Shown here: positions 9,547 to 20,575 of the stretch, one piece after another
Layout: every line of letters starts with the position of its first letter
Position numbering within the stretch: the first letter of the stretch is position 1
DNA from: Polysphondylium violaceum
Lineage: Eukaryota; Evosea; Eumycetozoa; Dictyosteliales; Dictyosteliaceae
Length of the DNA stretch: 21,941 bases
NCBI GenBank assembly: GCA_000277445.1
Contig: AJWJ01000411.1
Location: 1 to 21,941, forward strand
Reading direction: 5' to 3'
Made by a program: the position numbers and the translations under genes
Notes under the pieces: generated by a model
Databases searched by the model: none
What the model saw: the letters and a program-made list of their open reading frames with translations, nothing else
What the model was told of the DNA's origin: nothing

Positions 9547-11082
9547 TTAAATCAAATCATCGCCAGTTGGCAAGATATAGCTGTTTTTACATATCCTACA
9601 ATGTCCAAAATTTGAGCTCGAATCATTGTTATCACCGCTGTCATTGGAAATCGTTGGAATTAATAATCCATTTCCGCATGATTTTCTGGGGCAACAAGAC
9701 TTTATGAATATGGGTTCGGTGTAGGAAGGTCCTTTTTCAAGTTCCATTGAGCATCTCTTACAGTCGCATGTAAAGAGCCATGTAGTTTTTAATTGTTTTA
9801 TTCTTTCCGATCGAGGTTGGTCTAGTGGAATATAGGTTATGAGTAGCTCTGTGTTGGGTTCTATGTCACGCAGAGCTATAATAGAGATATCTAAAGGATT
9901 CTTTATATTGTGACTATCATAGGAAGTGTTTGAGTTATTGAGTAAATGGTTATTATACTCTAGTAGTGTTGTACAATTGGGAAAACAACTGTGATTAAAT
10001 AAAGAAAGAATTAAATATACACCAGAGCCACACCAAATCAATTCATTTTGTTGTTGGTTATTATTATTATTATTTGAATCATTGTCAATCTCTTCTTCTT
10101 GTTGTTGTTGTTGTTTGAGTTCAATACTACTTCTATTGATCTTGTTATAGTGCACCAGGTTCTCTGTGTACCCGTAATGCCATAAACCGAAATAATTTGC
10201 TCTAATTTTGGTTAAAAGTCTGAGGATATTTCGATCTGATAGAGTTAGTGCAGAAACCAGGTTTGATAAATTCTCAGTATCGGAATCACCGATATTACAA
10301 TCCTCCATATTGATATCACCATCTTGATCGATCCCATGATATTTCATCTCATTGTACTGGTTTCCATCAATAATATTTTGAATGGTTTTAACGATATTTA
10401 TCAATCTTTTCAATTGATTATTCCATGAATTTGTGTATTCTCTATCTTGTTGACTATGATTACAATTACTATTATTATTACTATTATTATTACTATTATT
10501 ACAATTTGTTGTAGAATTACATTCCATAGATGTACTACAGCCACTACCACCACTATTGCCTTTTGAGGACGCATTTACAAGGTACTCTTGATAATGATCG
10601 ACTAGATCAATGACATCCAATGGGATACTCTGATTACTATCATTTATGAAATGTATCGGTTCATTATGATTTATCTTTCTCGCTATAATTTTGAGTGCCA
10701 GTAGTATTAGATTCTTGTCATCCTCTTGAAATTGAGTCCTGTAAACCAAAGAGAATATTTTCAGCCACTCACATTCAGTCTCTGTGTGTTTTGTGTGTGC
10801 TTGGTTAAACAGTTTACAATAGTTGCTACAATAATAAATCTCTAAACACCCAGGACACCTGATTACATTTTGTCTATTGGTTTCAGAAAAGAATTTAAAA
10901 CAAGTGTTGCATATATTTCTTTTGTACGACAGATCGACTTGGGCCACATAGGGCGTATTCTTGAAAAACACAGTGCCTCGTGGTATTTTAGTTTTCGAAT
11001 ATACGCATCTTCCCTTTCCCTGAACGACTCTAACCTCTGCCCACGGATTGTAGTCATCAAATGATCTTAGATAATCATCCAT
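9547..11082 (-). CDS. SET and MYND domain protein (SMYD-like lysine methyltransferase)
   Basis: A single exon of 511 residues. The split SET domain starts with VRVVQGKGRCVYSKTKIPRG (~17-36). A MYND zinc finger follows with C58, C61, C76, C79, C85, C89, a His at 96 or 99, and C104. After an Asn/Ser/Gln-rich insertion (~175-215, 323-346), the catalytic SET core has NHSCFPN (363-369), binding S-adenosylmethionine, and ITYI (415-418). The post-SET zinc Cys are C439, C441 and C444 (CDCKRC). A further Cys cluster (C463, C464, C469, C495, C498) follows, as seen in several SMYD relatives. This family methylates lysines of histones and other proteins; the substrate here is unknown. All main catalytic motifs are present. 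It converges on WASHC4 and shares a 212-base upstream region with the first ComC-type gene. Confidence 0.9.
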   Translation of the reverse strand: MDDYLRSFDDYNPWAEVRVVQGKGRCVYSKTKIPRGTVFFKNTPYVAQVDLSYKRNICNTCFKFFSETNRQNVIRCPGCLEIYYCSNYCKLFNQAHTKHTETECEWLKIFSLVYRTQFQEDDKNLILLALKIIARKINHNEPIHFINDSNQSIPLDVIDLVDHYQEYLVNASSKGNSGGSGCSTSMECNSTTNCNNSNNNSNNNSNCNHSQQDREYTNSWNNQLKRLINIVKTIQNIIDGNQYNEMKYHGIDQDGDINMEDCNIGDSDTENLSNLVSALTLSDRNILRLLTKIRANYFGLWHYGYTENLVHYNKINRSSIELKQQQQQEEEIDNDSNNNNNNQQQNELIWCGSGVYLILSLFNHSCFPNCTTLLEYNNHLLNNSNTSYDSHNIKNPLDISIIALRDIEPNTELLITYIPLDQPRSERIKQLKTTWLFTCDCKRCSMELEKGPSYTEPIFIKSCCPRKSCGNGLLIPTISNDSGDNNDSSSNFGHCRICKNSYILPTGDDLI

Positions 11083-11294
11083 TCTTTCATTGATGATTTA
11101 TAATAATTCTGACAACACAAAGTGATCAAGACTTTTTTTTTAAAAATTATCGAAAAATCAAAAAAAAAAGCCTTTTTAAAGAAATTGGGATATTTTTACT
11201 TTCTTTGAAGACAAAATATCTCTTTTATTTTTTACTTGCAAGAGACATTCTCAAACTTTTCAAAAAATACTGATGCAAACAATCTATTACAACA
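11083..11294. promoter_or_regulatory. Divergent promoter region: SMYD-like gene / ComC-type gene 1
   Basis: 212 bases lie between divergent start codons. Oligo-T and oligo-A runs at about 11132-11170 fit dictyostelid core promoters, which pair TATA-like sequence with T runs. TTTCTTTGAAG at 11200-11210 also occurs upstream of the second ComC-type gene (15481-15491). Confidence 0.45.
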
Positions 11295-14200
11295 ATGTTT
11301 AAAGAGATAATATTTGTTTTTTTGTTATCAATAGGCACCTTTTGGGTGGAAGCTGCACCTGAGATTAAAGATGTAACACCCTATTTCCAATCAAACGATA
11401 TGTATCCGGCAAATGGAGTATGTGCCCGTACTTATCATATTTTATTAAATGATACAAATATATACTTTCAAACTAGTTCAATGATCAAGCTGCTCAATGA
11501 ATTTGAAGGTATTAAACTCTATGAATACAGAGCATCTTTTAGTCCTAGAGCGGGTCCCGGAATGGACGATATTTCATTTTCTGATACAGATTCAAATTCT
11601 TATGTTTATCCACAATTTTTAAAATACTATTGCCCAAGTAGTAAGTGTACACATATTATTATAATGACTCAATGATCACTACCTAATGCAATTGGTTTTA
11701 ACAACACTATATAGCTACACCATTACCAAATTTTAGTTATAACAGAACCACTATTTATCCAGAACTTAATGTAAATGGATATTATGGTGCTATTCTAAAT
11801 TCACCAGATTATCAATACTATATGAGTATTCAAACATCAGGTGTTACTCAATTTGTAGGCACAAAGTCTTTCTATTACACGTTTAGTATTGTTCCGTCCT
11901 CGTTGCTGGGGACATTTGTATTTAGCATACAAGATTCAAACGGTGGTTCGAAAACACTGTCTTTGCCAAGTTTTGTTACAACAGACAATCTTATGCCTGC
12001 ATTTCAGGTGACAGAGTATCCACAAACTGTGGACCCAGTCAATTATTACCATTTGTACTGGACAGTTAAAATAGCTACAACCGATAAATATCTTTTGGCA
12101 GGCGTGGGTCATAATTTGAATAGTAAAATACTATTGCCAGTTTCTGGACAAGTCACCAATGCAACCTATTTGTTGGTTGGTCCATACAGTGATTTCTTAC
12201 TCACAAAAACATTTCAAGTCGCTGCTTTTCAAGGTTCCTCTTTTAGCCCATTGTTGACTCACAGTCGTATTTTTGTTAAACAGTACCAATATTCTTTTGA
12301 CTCAATCAACGCTAAGGTTGATGATCTAAACTCTTTTTATCTTGAATCAGAGTCAATTCGTTTTGAGGGTGTGGTGTATTTAAAGAAATCGTATACTGCT
12401 ATGACAAACATACTTCCCCTAGAGCGTACTTTAATTACTCAATATCCTTTTGGTTATTTGTCAGTGAATGCTACTGGTATGAAATTTGGAGCCATGTTTC
12501 CAGCTATTGATCGTATAAATCCCATCCAGTTTAGTTTTGCCCAATCCTTTGCAAGTACCCTTATGTCTCAGTATAGTTTTGGTTTTCAAGAAGCAAACTA
12601 TGCCTCTGTTATAGATTCTATAGAGCTTTTAGAATCTGATACAGATGTTACCATTTTAATGGCTGTCCATCAACCTTATTTTGGATCAATATCTATGATT
12701 TGTGTTCAATCGCAAGGCACATATTCTTTGGGCACTGTTCTCACCCAATCTCATTTGGTCAAGGGTTCAATGGTGAAAGGTCTCTTTAGAAAAGTCATTT
12801 CGAAAAAAGAACTGATTCAATGGGAAGAGAATTTAGTCTTTACTATTTATAACCAAAAGTTCAACACTTCTGCCACTACCAGTTATAGAGTATACAATAG
12901 AAATGGTGCCGTTGCTCCATCCAATCCCACCACTCTACCTCCATTACCAGACGGTATACTTGATATGTATTTTGAAAAGAATGATGTGGACGTCAGTTAT
13001 TTATCTGTCTCCAATTCTTTATACATCAAGCTCAACTCAACAAAACAAAACTATTTACTATCATTTACTCCTAGTTTTTATCTCCACTATAGTAGATATG
13101 ATATAAACCAACAGTACTTGGACGAAACAAGTTTTTATTCCGTCTGGGATAAAAGCAAAGAATGTTATAGAGTTGATTTTACAATCCCCCAAAATAGATA
13201 CACTGGCGTAATTGGGTACAAATTGATGCCCTACAATAGAGATCATGTGTTTTGGGTCAATTTGATTGGAGATAAAGCAGAGCTCAGAGTAAAGTCTACC
13301 AATGCTGATATGCTTCCCCCGATTGTCAGGAGTGTCAATCAGTACCCTAGTTTCTCTATTAGTCCCACTCAAAACACTGCCATTGGTTTTAGAATAGCCA
13401 TAGAAGATGATGTTAATGGTTTTAAAAACGGACTCATCACCATTAAGAGTGAATATGATAGACAGGGCTATAACTTTACTATAACTCCTGCCGACGCCGT
13501 TTCTGGGAACATGTACTATGGTGAGTACTCTCTCTATTTTCAGGTGACAACAAAAGATATTTCCCAAGAATTTTATATCTCTTATATGCGTCTTGAAGAT
13601 ACCACTGGAAATACAGCCATATACCCTTCTTATGATGATGTAAGCCCATTATTAAAGTTTGAACATTCTTTAATTCCAAAAATTACATTGACCCAAGCTA
13701 CGCCGGTTGCCGATATAAAACCACCCTTTATCACAAAATTAGTTTATTACCCCAAAGAGATCAATGACACTACAGAATATATTACTATAGAATTCATAGT
13801 AAAGGATGATACTGTTGGTATTTCCTCTAGACATATGCCATCAGTTTATTTAACTTCATCTCTGTTTGAGATTTTATCAAATACTTCTCAAAGTGTCCTC
13901 TCTGTAAACCTCGATAACACCTCCACATACAAAACTTCAATCTACATTCCAAGAGGATTTGGTGTGCCATATGTTTATTTATCTATCTATAATTTAGTAG
14001 ATAACAATCTTAATATTGGAGCGTATACTGCTCAAGACTTGTATGAAAGTGGTCTACCATACAAAATTGATTCTTCAATTGCCAACACGCCAATTATAGT
14101 TTCCGCAGTAAACACAAAATCAAATGAATATTTGATCCAAGGTGCTAGATTTGGTTTGGTTGCCGCAGATGTAAGCATTAAAGTCACTCAATCCAATGGA

Positions 14201-15346
14201 GTTGATAGCTATTTAATTAAAAATTTTATCTCTTTTTCATTTGAAGCTATTGCAACTGACCAGATTGATTCATATGATGGTAAAGATATTACTATTCAAA
14301 TTTTTGTTGATGGAGTGGCATCAAATATATACTCAATCTCGATTGCCCATGATTCATCATCCAGTGGTACAACCAATCAACCATTCTGTATAACAGATGC
14401 CAAATGCGGTGGCTCATTACAAGGTCAGTGCAAGAATGGAAATTGTGTTTGTATCAATCCATATTATGGTATTGATTGTACATCAAAGCTCATTGATAAC
14501 TCTACACAAACCATCAATCAAACAGTACCAAGTGTCACCATTGATTACAAATCATTATCTAGCTTAGTTTCAATCTATTCGTTAAAAGAATTGGATATGA
14601 ATGGGGGTCTTTTATCTGAACATGTGTTTAGAGATTGGAACTATACTCAGGCCAAGAATACATACTTTTATAAAACTTTTGTTCAAAATACAGAAATTAA
14701 AGTTACTCTTGAGAAATTTGAACAAGAGACCAATATCACGTTTGCTGGATCCAATATTATCATGCAACCATTGTCAATCAAGTACACCATAGATTTGGGA
14801 CCCTATCCATTTGTAAGTTCACTAAACTCACTACAATTGGTCATGAGAGCCGGTATTGAAACCACAGAAAAGGATTCATGTTCGGTGGTGGAATCTGGTG
14901 TTGACAATAACTCTGAAATCGATTATTGTCGGGTCCAAATCAATGATGTCAGTTTATACGGTCGTTTTATCAAGAGAGGCATCGTTGATAGTAGAATCAG
15001 ATCCATTACCAACACCATTTCTGATGACAAGGCTACCTCATCATCAAGCTCAACAAACTCATTCATTGGCATCAATATACCCAATTACAAAAGATTTGTG
15101 AAAATTGATCCAGACTTTTCTGTCTTGGTAGACTCTGTTCCCGCTAACTCTAGAGCAGGTTCACAGTGCTCAAGTTCCCTCAAAGAATCTAAAAGCGGCC
15201 TTAGTGTGGGTCAAATTGTGGGTATTGCAGTCGGAGGTGCTGTATTTTTACTTATCCTTATTTTCTTAATTTTATTATTTATCACTAGGAAATTTGAAGA
15301 CAAAACTATCGGTATTAAACTCCGTAGAGTTTTGAAAAGTAAATAA
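11295..15346 (+). CDS. Type I membrane protein with TIG-like, EGF and ComC-type domains (paralog 1)
   Basis: Two exons, 11295-11640 and 11715-15346 (phase 1, GTAAGT donor), encode 1325 residues. A signal peptide (~1-20, MFKEIIFVFLLSIG...) is followed by IKDVTP and a long beta-rich ectodomain with many N-glycosylation sites. A well conserved block lies at ~535-630 (FEKNDVDVS ... FTIPQNRYTG). A TIG-like stretch comes before the EGF module (TPIIVSAVNT ... IQIFVDGVAS). The EGF module at 1007-1037 has six Cys (C1007, 1013, 1021, 1026, 1028, 1037). Next is a domain of about 200 residues resembling the C-terminal supersandwich domain of Dictyostelium ComC (ITFAGSNIIMQPLSIKYTID). One membrane span (~1285-1306) and a 20-residue basic tail end the protein. 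ComC-type and Tgr-type proteins of dictyostelids act at the cell surface in adhesion or signalling; that role here is inference. It forms a tandem pair with the next gene, sharing the intron position. Confidence 0.88.
14711..15000 (+). repeat. Near-identical ComC-domain tract, copy 1 (partner 19061-19350)
   Basis: These 290 bases align without gaps to 19061-19350 with about sixteen differences counted by eye, most at third codon positions. A second short match lies at 15062-15121 versus 19412-19471. The rest of the two genes is far more diverged. Confidence 0.85.
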
Positions 15347-15634
15347 ATAAAACCAAATACTTATCATATTTATTATATTGAATCTCTTGTAGTATTTACT
15401 AATATACATATGGATTTAATTCTGTTATTATTCAACTAAAATCACTCCACAAGATTTCATAACAAATCAAAATCAAAAATTTTCTTTGAAGCTTTTATGA
15501 AGATATTTTTTTTTGTTGATCATTTTTGTGTAAAGCTTTTCTTTTCTTTTTCAAACATTTTTTAAAATGAGGAATCTTTTACTCCCCATCTAAATACTCG
15601 ACAAAACACCCCAGTGGATTATAATTAGAAAAGA
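15347..15634 (+). promoter_or_regulatory. Spacer between tandem ComC-type genes; promoter of paralog 2
   Basis: 288 bases. AATAAA at 15342-15347 and 15346-15351, overlapping the stop, may be the poly(A) signal of paralog 1. TTTCTTTGAAG at 15481-15491 matches the upstream of paralog 1. ACACCCCA at 15606-15613 resembles the CA-rich G-box elements bound by GBF in developmentally regulated Dictyostelium genes, but it lies unusually close to the ATG (22 bases). Confidence 0.35.
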
Positions 15635-18600
15635 ATGAAATTGTATAAAATATTATTATCTTTATTTTTATTTCTTTCTTTATCTTATAGTTTGAATATT
15701 AAGGATGTTACCCCCTCAGATATAGTAACTAATAATGCCTATGCTAGTAATGGGAGATGTAATATGAAAAAATATATCGTAGTAAACTCTACTGGTGATG
15801 CTGAAGACATAACACTCCCAGCAGAGTATTCTCTTAAAGGCCAATATGATAGAGTTTCTTTTTATATTGTCTCCCTTCTAGTACAAGGGAGTCCAGATGT
15901 AGGATATGTAGATTTGGTTTACAACATTTCAACTAAACAATACACTCTTTCAAACTTTTTTAAATATAGTTGTCCAAGTAACTATTATTATTTTTATGAT
16001 ATATTTTAAAGAATGTTTTATTATTTTATATCATATTAAACTATTTTATCAATTAATCAATAATATATTTTAGATACTGCACCACTTATACAAGTTGAGC
16101 ATGTGCCAACTTTATATTCAAAAGTAGATCCATTTGGCAAATATATTCTCACTGGAAAGTTTTTATATGATCACTATATGATATTTTCTCCTGGTATGCC
16201 AATGGAGATGATTGATATTCAATACACTGTTTTTATCCCACCTCGGAGTATATCAGATTTATCTCTTACCCCCACTATATCATATCCCTTGATGGATTCT
16301 TTTGGTCAAAATATCAATTATAATATCAATAATTTTATTACCAGTCTCCACAACTTGGATACGATAAATCCAATAGCTACAACCCCTAACGTCAATGTTT
16401 TGTATTATCACAGTTACTTTTTGTTTAAAGTAGAGACATCTGACCCTTATTATCTCACTGTTGATGATACATTTGGCTACTCTCAAATTCTTTTACCGAT
16501 TTCGGGAAGCCTCACCAATGCCACCTATCTGATGAAAAAAGTTAATCCTGATGTTACTACTAGTAAAACGTTTGAAACTCTTTCTTTTAAGAATTCATCA
16601 TTGTCTTTTTCTCCAATCTACTCAGAAGCTATTGATTTTACTGCTTTCAGTCAGTCTCCTCAAGGTAGTCTTTTAACACAAATGATGATTGGTGATTTGA
16701 TAATATATGGTTTCAAAGTGTCTCCCGTTCGTCTAGATACTACCAATATATTAAAAAAGTTATATTTTACTAACCAAGTCTCTCGAATAGTAAACTACAA
16801 CTATGGACTCACAGGAGGAAGCAAAACTAATGTAGAAAGAACATTTTTATTCCCCTCTGCTAAAAATATTACCCATTCAATCCAATTTGGTCAAAACTTT
16901 AATAATTTAGGGTATCCTACAACCATTTCAATAGGAGATTCCAGCAGTGATACTCCACCAAGTTTAGATATCTTTGAAATACAAGACCTTGGCCAATCAT
17001 TTGTTTTTATTATTGGTGTCACACAACCCAAGGGTGGATATACTAGCTCGATCATCATCACCACTGCATTGATTCGGAATACAATTGAAATTTACCCAAG
17101 TGATTTGGTAAAAGGATCAATCGAGAAAGGTGTTTTCAAAAAAATAGTCTTGAAAAAAGAGTTTATAAATCTTCAAGGTGACCTACAGATTCTTATTCTT
17201 AACAGATATTGGCAAGCAACTTCTTTTTCTAGTGGGTATTTATTCAACAAGTTTGGGGGAATCATTCCTTCAAATCCCAACTCGGCCACTATTCGATACC
17301 CTACTTTTATCAAAGAGATTTATTTTGAAAAAAATGATGTGGATGTTAGTAATGGTCCTGTTTCAAATTCACTTTATATCAAATTAGACTCTGCCAAACA
17401 AAACTATGTCCTCTCATTTAAGCCTAGCTTCCATATTCATTTGAAAAAGTTTAACCCTAATGATGCAAATCTCGATGAAACAACCTTTTATTCGGTTTGG
17501 GATACCATTAAAAGTTGCTATAGAATTGATTTTACCATTCCCGCTAAAAGATTTTCCGGACCAATTGGATATCAAATAATGCCTCTCAATGTAGATAATA
17601 CCAGACTTTATAATGTTTTTAACACTGATGCTGAACTTCGTGTTTTTTCAAGCAATGCAGATATGATGCCACCACTTGTGTCTTTTGTCAATGCTTTCTA
17701 TCAAAACCCTAAAACCTTAGCTTTTAAATTAACAGTTTTGGATGACAGCGGATTCAAAATGGGAAAAATTACAATTAAAAGTGAACTAGATTACCAAGGT
17801 TACAACTTTACCTTTACACCTAATGATGCTACAATTGCTGAAGATACTATATTTAATTCAACCTTTGTATTTCCAATCACTATTCCTGATGTTGTAGTCA
17901 GCTCAGAATACTATATATCTTATTTGTATCTTGAAGATGTAAATGGTGACTACTCTATTTATCCTTCCTATGATGATATAAGCCCCTTCCTAATGTATGA
18001 TCATAACGCAATCCCCAAATTTTCACTCATTGCAGGTAATCCAAGTGAAACCAATCCACCCACAATCATAAGCTTCAAGGTTACACCAGACCATATTGAC
18101 GAAACAACAACATCTATCTCTTTTTATTTTACAATTAGTGATGGAACGGATGGGTCAGGTGTTTCACTTAGACATCTTCCTGAAGTTTATTTAACATCTG
18201 TGCACTCACAAGTAATTGGAAATCAATCAACCATATTATCCAGCTCTTTAACCTCTGTTGATTATCTCTGTAAAATTATTATCCCAGCTGGTTTTGGTGC
18301 CCCAATTCCCGTCTTGATCTCGGTATTTAATATTTATGACAACCTTTTGAATATCAATTCCTACAGCACAAATAACCTCAACAGTGCGGGGTTTCAATAT
18401 TCTCTTTCCTCAACAATGGGTAATGGACCAGTACTTACACAATCCAATTCAATAACTCAGTCAAACCAAATTGTTTCAATTCAAGGTGTCAAGTTTGGCC
18501 TTGATCCCTCTGTAGTTAGAATCAAAGTCACTCAATCCAATGGAATTTCTTATTACATTACAAACTTTTTGTCATTTGATTCAAATTTAATTCAAACGGA

Positions 18601-19699
18601 TGAAATTGATTCATTTGATACCAAGAATGTAAATATTCAATTAGAAGTAGATGGAGAGCTATCCAATAGTCTTGAAGTTGCAATCAACATTCCAGCCTCA
18701 ACTAATCCTCCAAGCAACAATATTGAGCCAATATGTACCAGTGATACTCAATGCGGAGGGTCATCACAAGGCCAATGTAAGAATGGAAATTGTATTTGTA
18801 TTTCACCATTCTATGGAATTGATTGTACATCTAAATTGGTTGCCAACTCTACACAAACGATCAACCAAACCATTCCAGATATATTTATTGCCTATCAATC
18901 ATTATCAAGTCTTGTCTCTATTTATTCATTAAAAGAATTGAATAATAATGGGGATTTAGTCTTTGAAACTAAATTTAAAGATTGGAACTATACAAAAGAT
19001 GGTAACCTAAATACCTATGTTACTACTGTGAAAGGCAGTACAATTATCAAAGTAATTGTAGAGAAATTTGAACAAGAAACCAATATCACATTTGCTGGAT
19101 CCAATATTATCATGCAACCATTGTCAATCAAGTACACCATAGATTTAGGGCCATATCCATTTGTTAGCTCATTAAACTCACTACAATTGGTCATGAAAGC
19201 AGGTATTGAAACCATAGAAAAGGATTCATGTTCGGTGGTGGAATCTGGTGCTGACAATAACTCTGAAATCGATTATTGTAGAGTCCAAATCAATGATGTC
19301 AGTTTATATGGTCGTTTTATCAAAAGAGGCATCGTTGATAGTAGAATCAGCTCAATTACCAATACAATCTCTACTAATCCTACAGAGTCATCGAGTAATA
19401 TGACCAACTCCTTCATTGGCATCAATATACCCAATTACAAAAGATTTGTTCGTATTGATCCAGACTTTTCTGTTCTCATTGATAGTAGAGTAGCAAGCAC
19501 TAGATCAGGCGCCATTTGTTCGGAAAAAGAACAATTAGCGATCTCCAATGGACTAACAGCAGCTCAAATCACAGGTATTGTAATTGGAGGTGTTGCATTC
19601 CTCGTACTCTTAATTGCAGGTACTGCCTATATACTTCATAAAAGATCTATTAAACTAAGAATATTTTATTTAAGGACCAAAGGTCAGTTGGGTAAATAA
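15635..19699 (+). CDS. Type I membrane protein with TIG-like, EGF and ComC-type domains (paralog 2)
   Basis: Two exons, 15635-15977 and 16074-19699, encode 1322 residues; the intron sits at the same phase-1 site as in paralog 1 (after CP). The donor is GTAACT and the acceptor ATTTTAG. The layout matches paralog 1: signal peptide (MKLYKILLSLFLFLSLSYS), IKDVTP, long beta-rich ectodomain, shared FEKNDVDVS block, and a TIG-like stretch. The EGF module at 1002-1032 has six Cys with the same spacing. Then come a ComC-type domain, a membrane span (~1282-1302) and a 20-residue basic tail. Identity with paralog 1 is moderate in the N-terminal half and in the tails, but nearly complete in part of the ComC domain. 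It is probably displayed at the cell surface; the ligand is unknown. A poly(A) signal AATAAA lies at 19704-19709. Confidence 0.88.
19061..19350 (+). repeat. Near-identical ComC-domain tract, copy 2 (partner 14711-15000)
   Basis: Partner of the tract in paralog 1. Both encode LEKFEQETNITF-type or VEKFEQETNITF-type sequence through SLYGRFIKRGIVDSRI. The silent sites are as similar as the replacement sites, unlike in the flanking parts of the genes. Confidence 0.85.
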
Positions 19700-19828
19700 T
19701 AACAATAAACAAACATCATGATATGTGTATTACTATACTGTAGATTGTGTGTTTATTGGATGGACTCTGTGAATTGCGCGGGACTGTCTGTGGATTCGAT
19801 AATATTACAACCAATACAACGAGATCAA
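19700..19828. terminator. Shared 3' region of convergent ComC-type paralog 2 and HPP gene
   Basis: 129 bases lie between the stops. AATAAA at 19704-19709 (plus) and TTTATT at 19752-19757 (AATAAA on minus, 72 bases after the HPP stop) are candidate poly(A) signals. Confidence 0.5.
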
Positions 19829-20575
19829 CTACCACCAATAGAGAGGATAACTTCTCTTTGGAGATATATTGTTTACGACGAGAGCAACCAAAAGCATGAT
19901 TAGCACACCAGTCATTACTGGCATGAATACGTAAAAGAAGCCTGCCCATCGATAGTCGGTGGTGGACATGACGGCAATGAGGGCAGTTGCACTACCAGGT
20001 GGATGAAGACTTTTGGTAAGCTGCATGACAACGATTGAAACTGAAACAGCGAGTGCCGATGCCAATGCCAAAGACACATGTTGTAAGGCATGTTTGAAAG
20101 CAACACCTATAATGGCACTAAGAAAATGCCCCAACACTAAGTTTCTTGGTTGAGCAAGAGGCGATGTCACTGCGCCATAAATCAATACAGAAGAGGCAGC
20201 AAATGATCCAATAATCATTTGGAAATCGGCATCCATGTGTTTATCGATAAAAACATGGTAATGAATCGTGGCAACCAATCCTATACCAATAAACGACCCT
20301 AGCCAGCTAAACAACATCTCTATGGGCGGCACCATCTTTGGACTCTTTGTCGTTCCTTTCCATTTCTTGCCATAGTTTTTAATCCAACCTTTTGCACTCT
20401 TATCAACAACCTGTTGTTGTTGCTGTTGTTTATTATCCGAGCTAGTGGCACCTCCTATCTCCTCCTTTTCTTGTTCAATATTGCCATTGTCATCCTGGTC
20501 ATTATTACCATTACTGGAATTGTTGTTGGTGTTGCCCTGCTCTTCCAACTCTATTTCTTGATGTTGTTGTTCCAT
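19829..20575 (-). CDS. HPP-family multi-pass membrane protein
   Basis: A single exon of 248 residues. Residues 1-60 are acidic, Asn- and Gln-rich and look disordered. The membrane core begins near 85 with about four to five hydrophobic helices (~87-106, 118-136, 148-186, 190-205, 213-236). Family hallmarks are SPLAQPRNLVLGH (138-150), the HPP motif in KSLHPPGSATALIAV (191-193 for HPP itself) and the C-terminal RSYPLYWW. HPP proteins occur in bacteria, plants, fungi and protists. A plant chloroplast member has been linked to nitrite transport, but substrates are mostly unknown, so no transport role is claimed here. The start is the first Met, followed by a plausible soluble N-terminus. No chloroplast is expected in this organism, so the location would be another membrane. 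Confidence 0.92.
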   Translation of the reverse strand: MEQQHQEIELEEQGNTNNNSSNGNNDQDDNGNIEQEKEEIGGATSSDNKQQQQQQVVDKSAKGWIKNYGKKWKGTTKSPKMVPPIEMLFSWLGSFIGIGLVATIHYHVFIDKHMDADFQMIIGSFAASSVLIYGAVTSPLAQPRNLVLGHFLSAIIGVAFKHALQHVSLALASALAVSVSIVVMQLTKSLHPPGSATALIAVMSTTDYRWAGFFYVFMPVMTGVLIMLLVALVVNNISPKRSYPLYWW

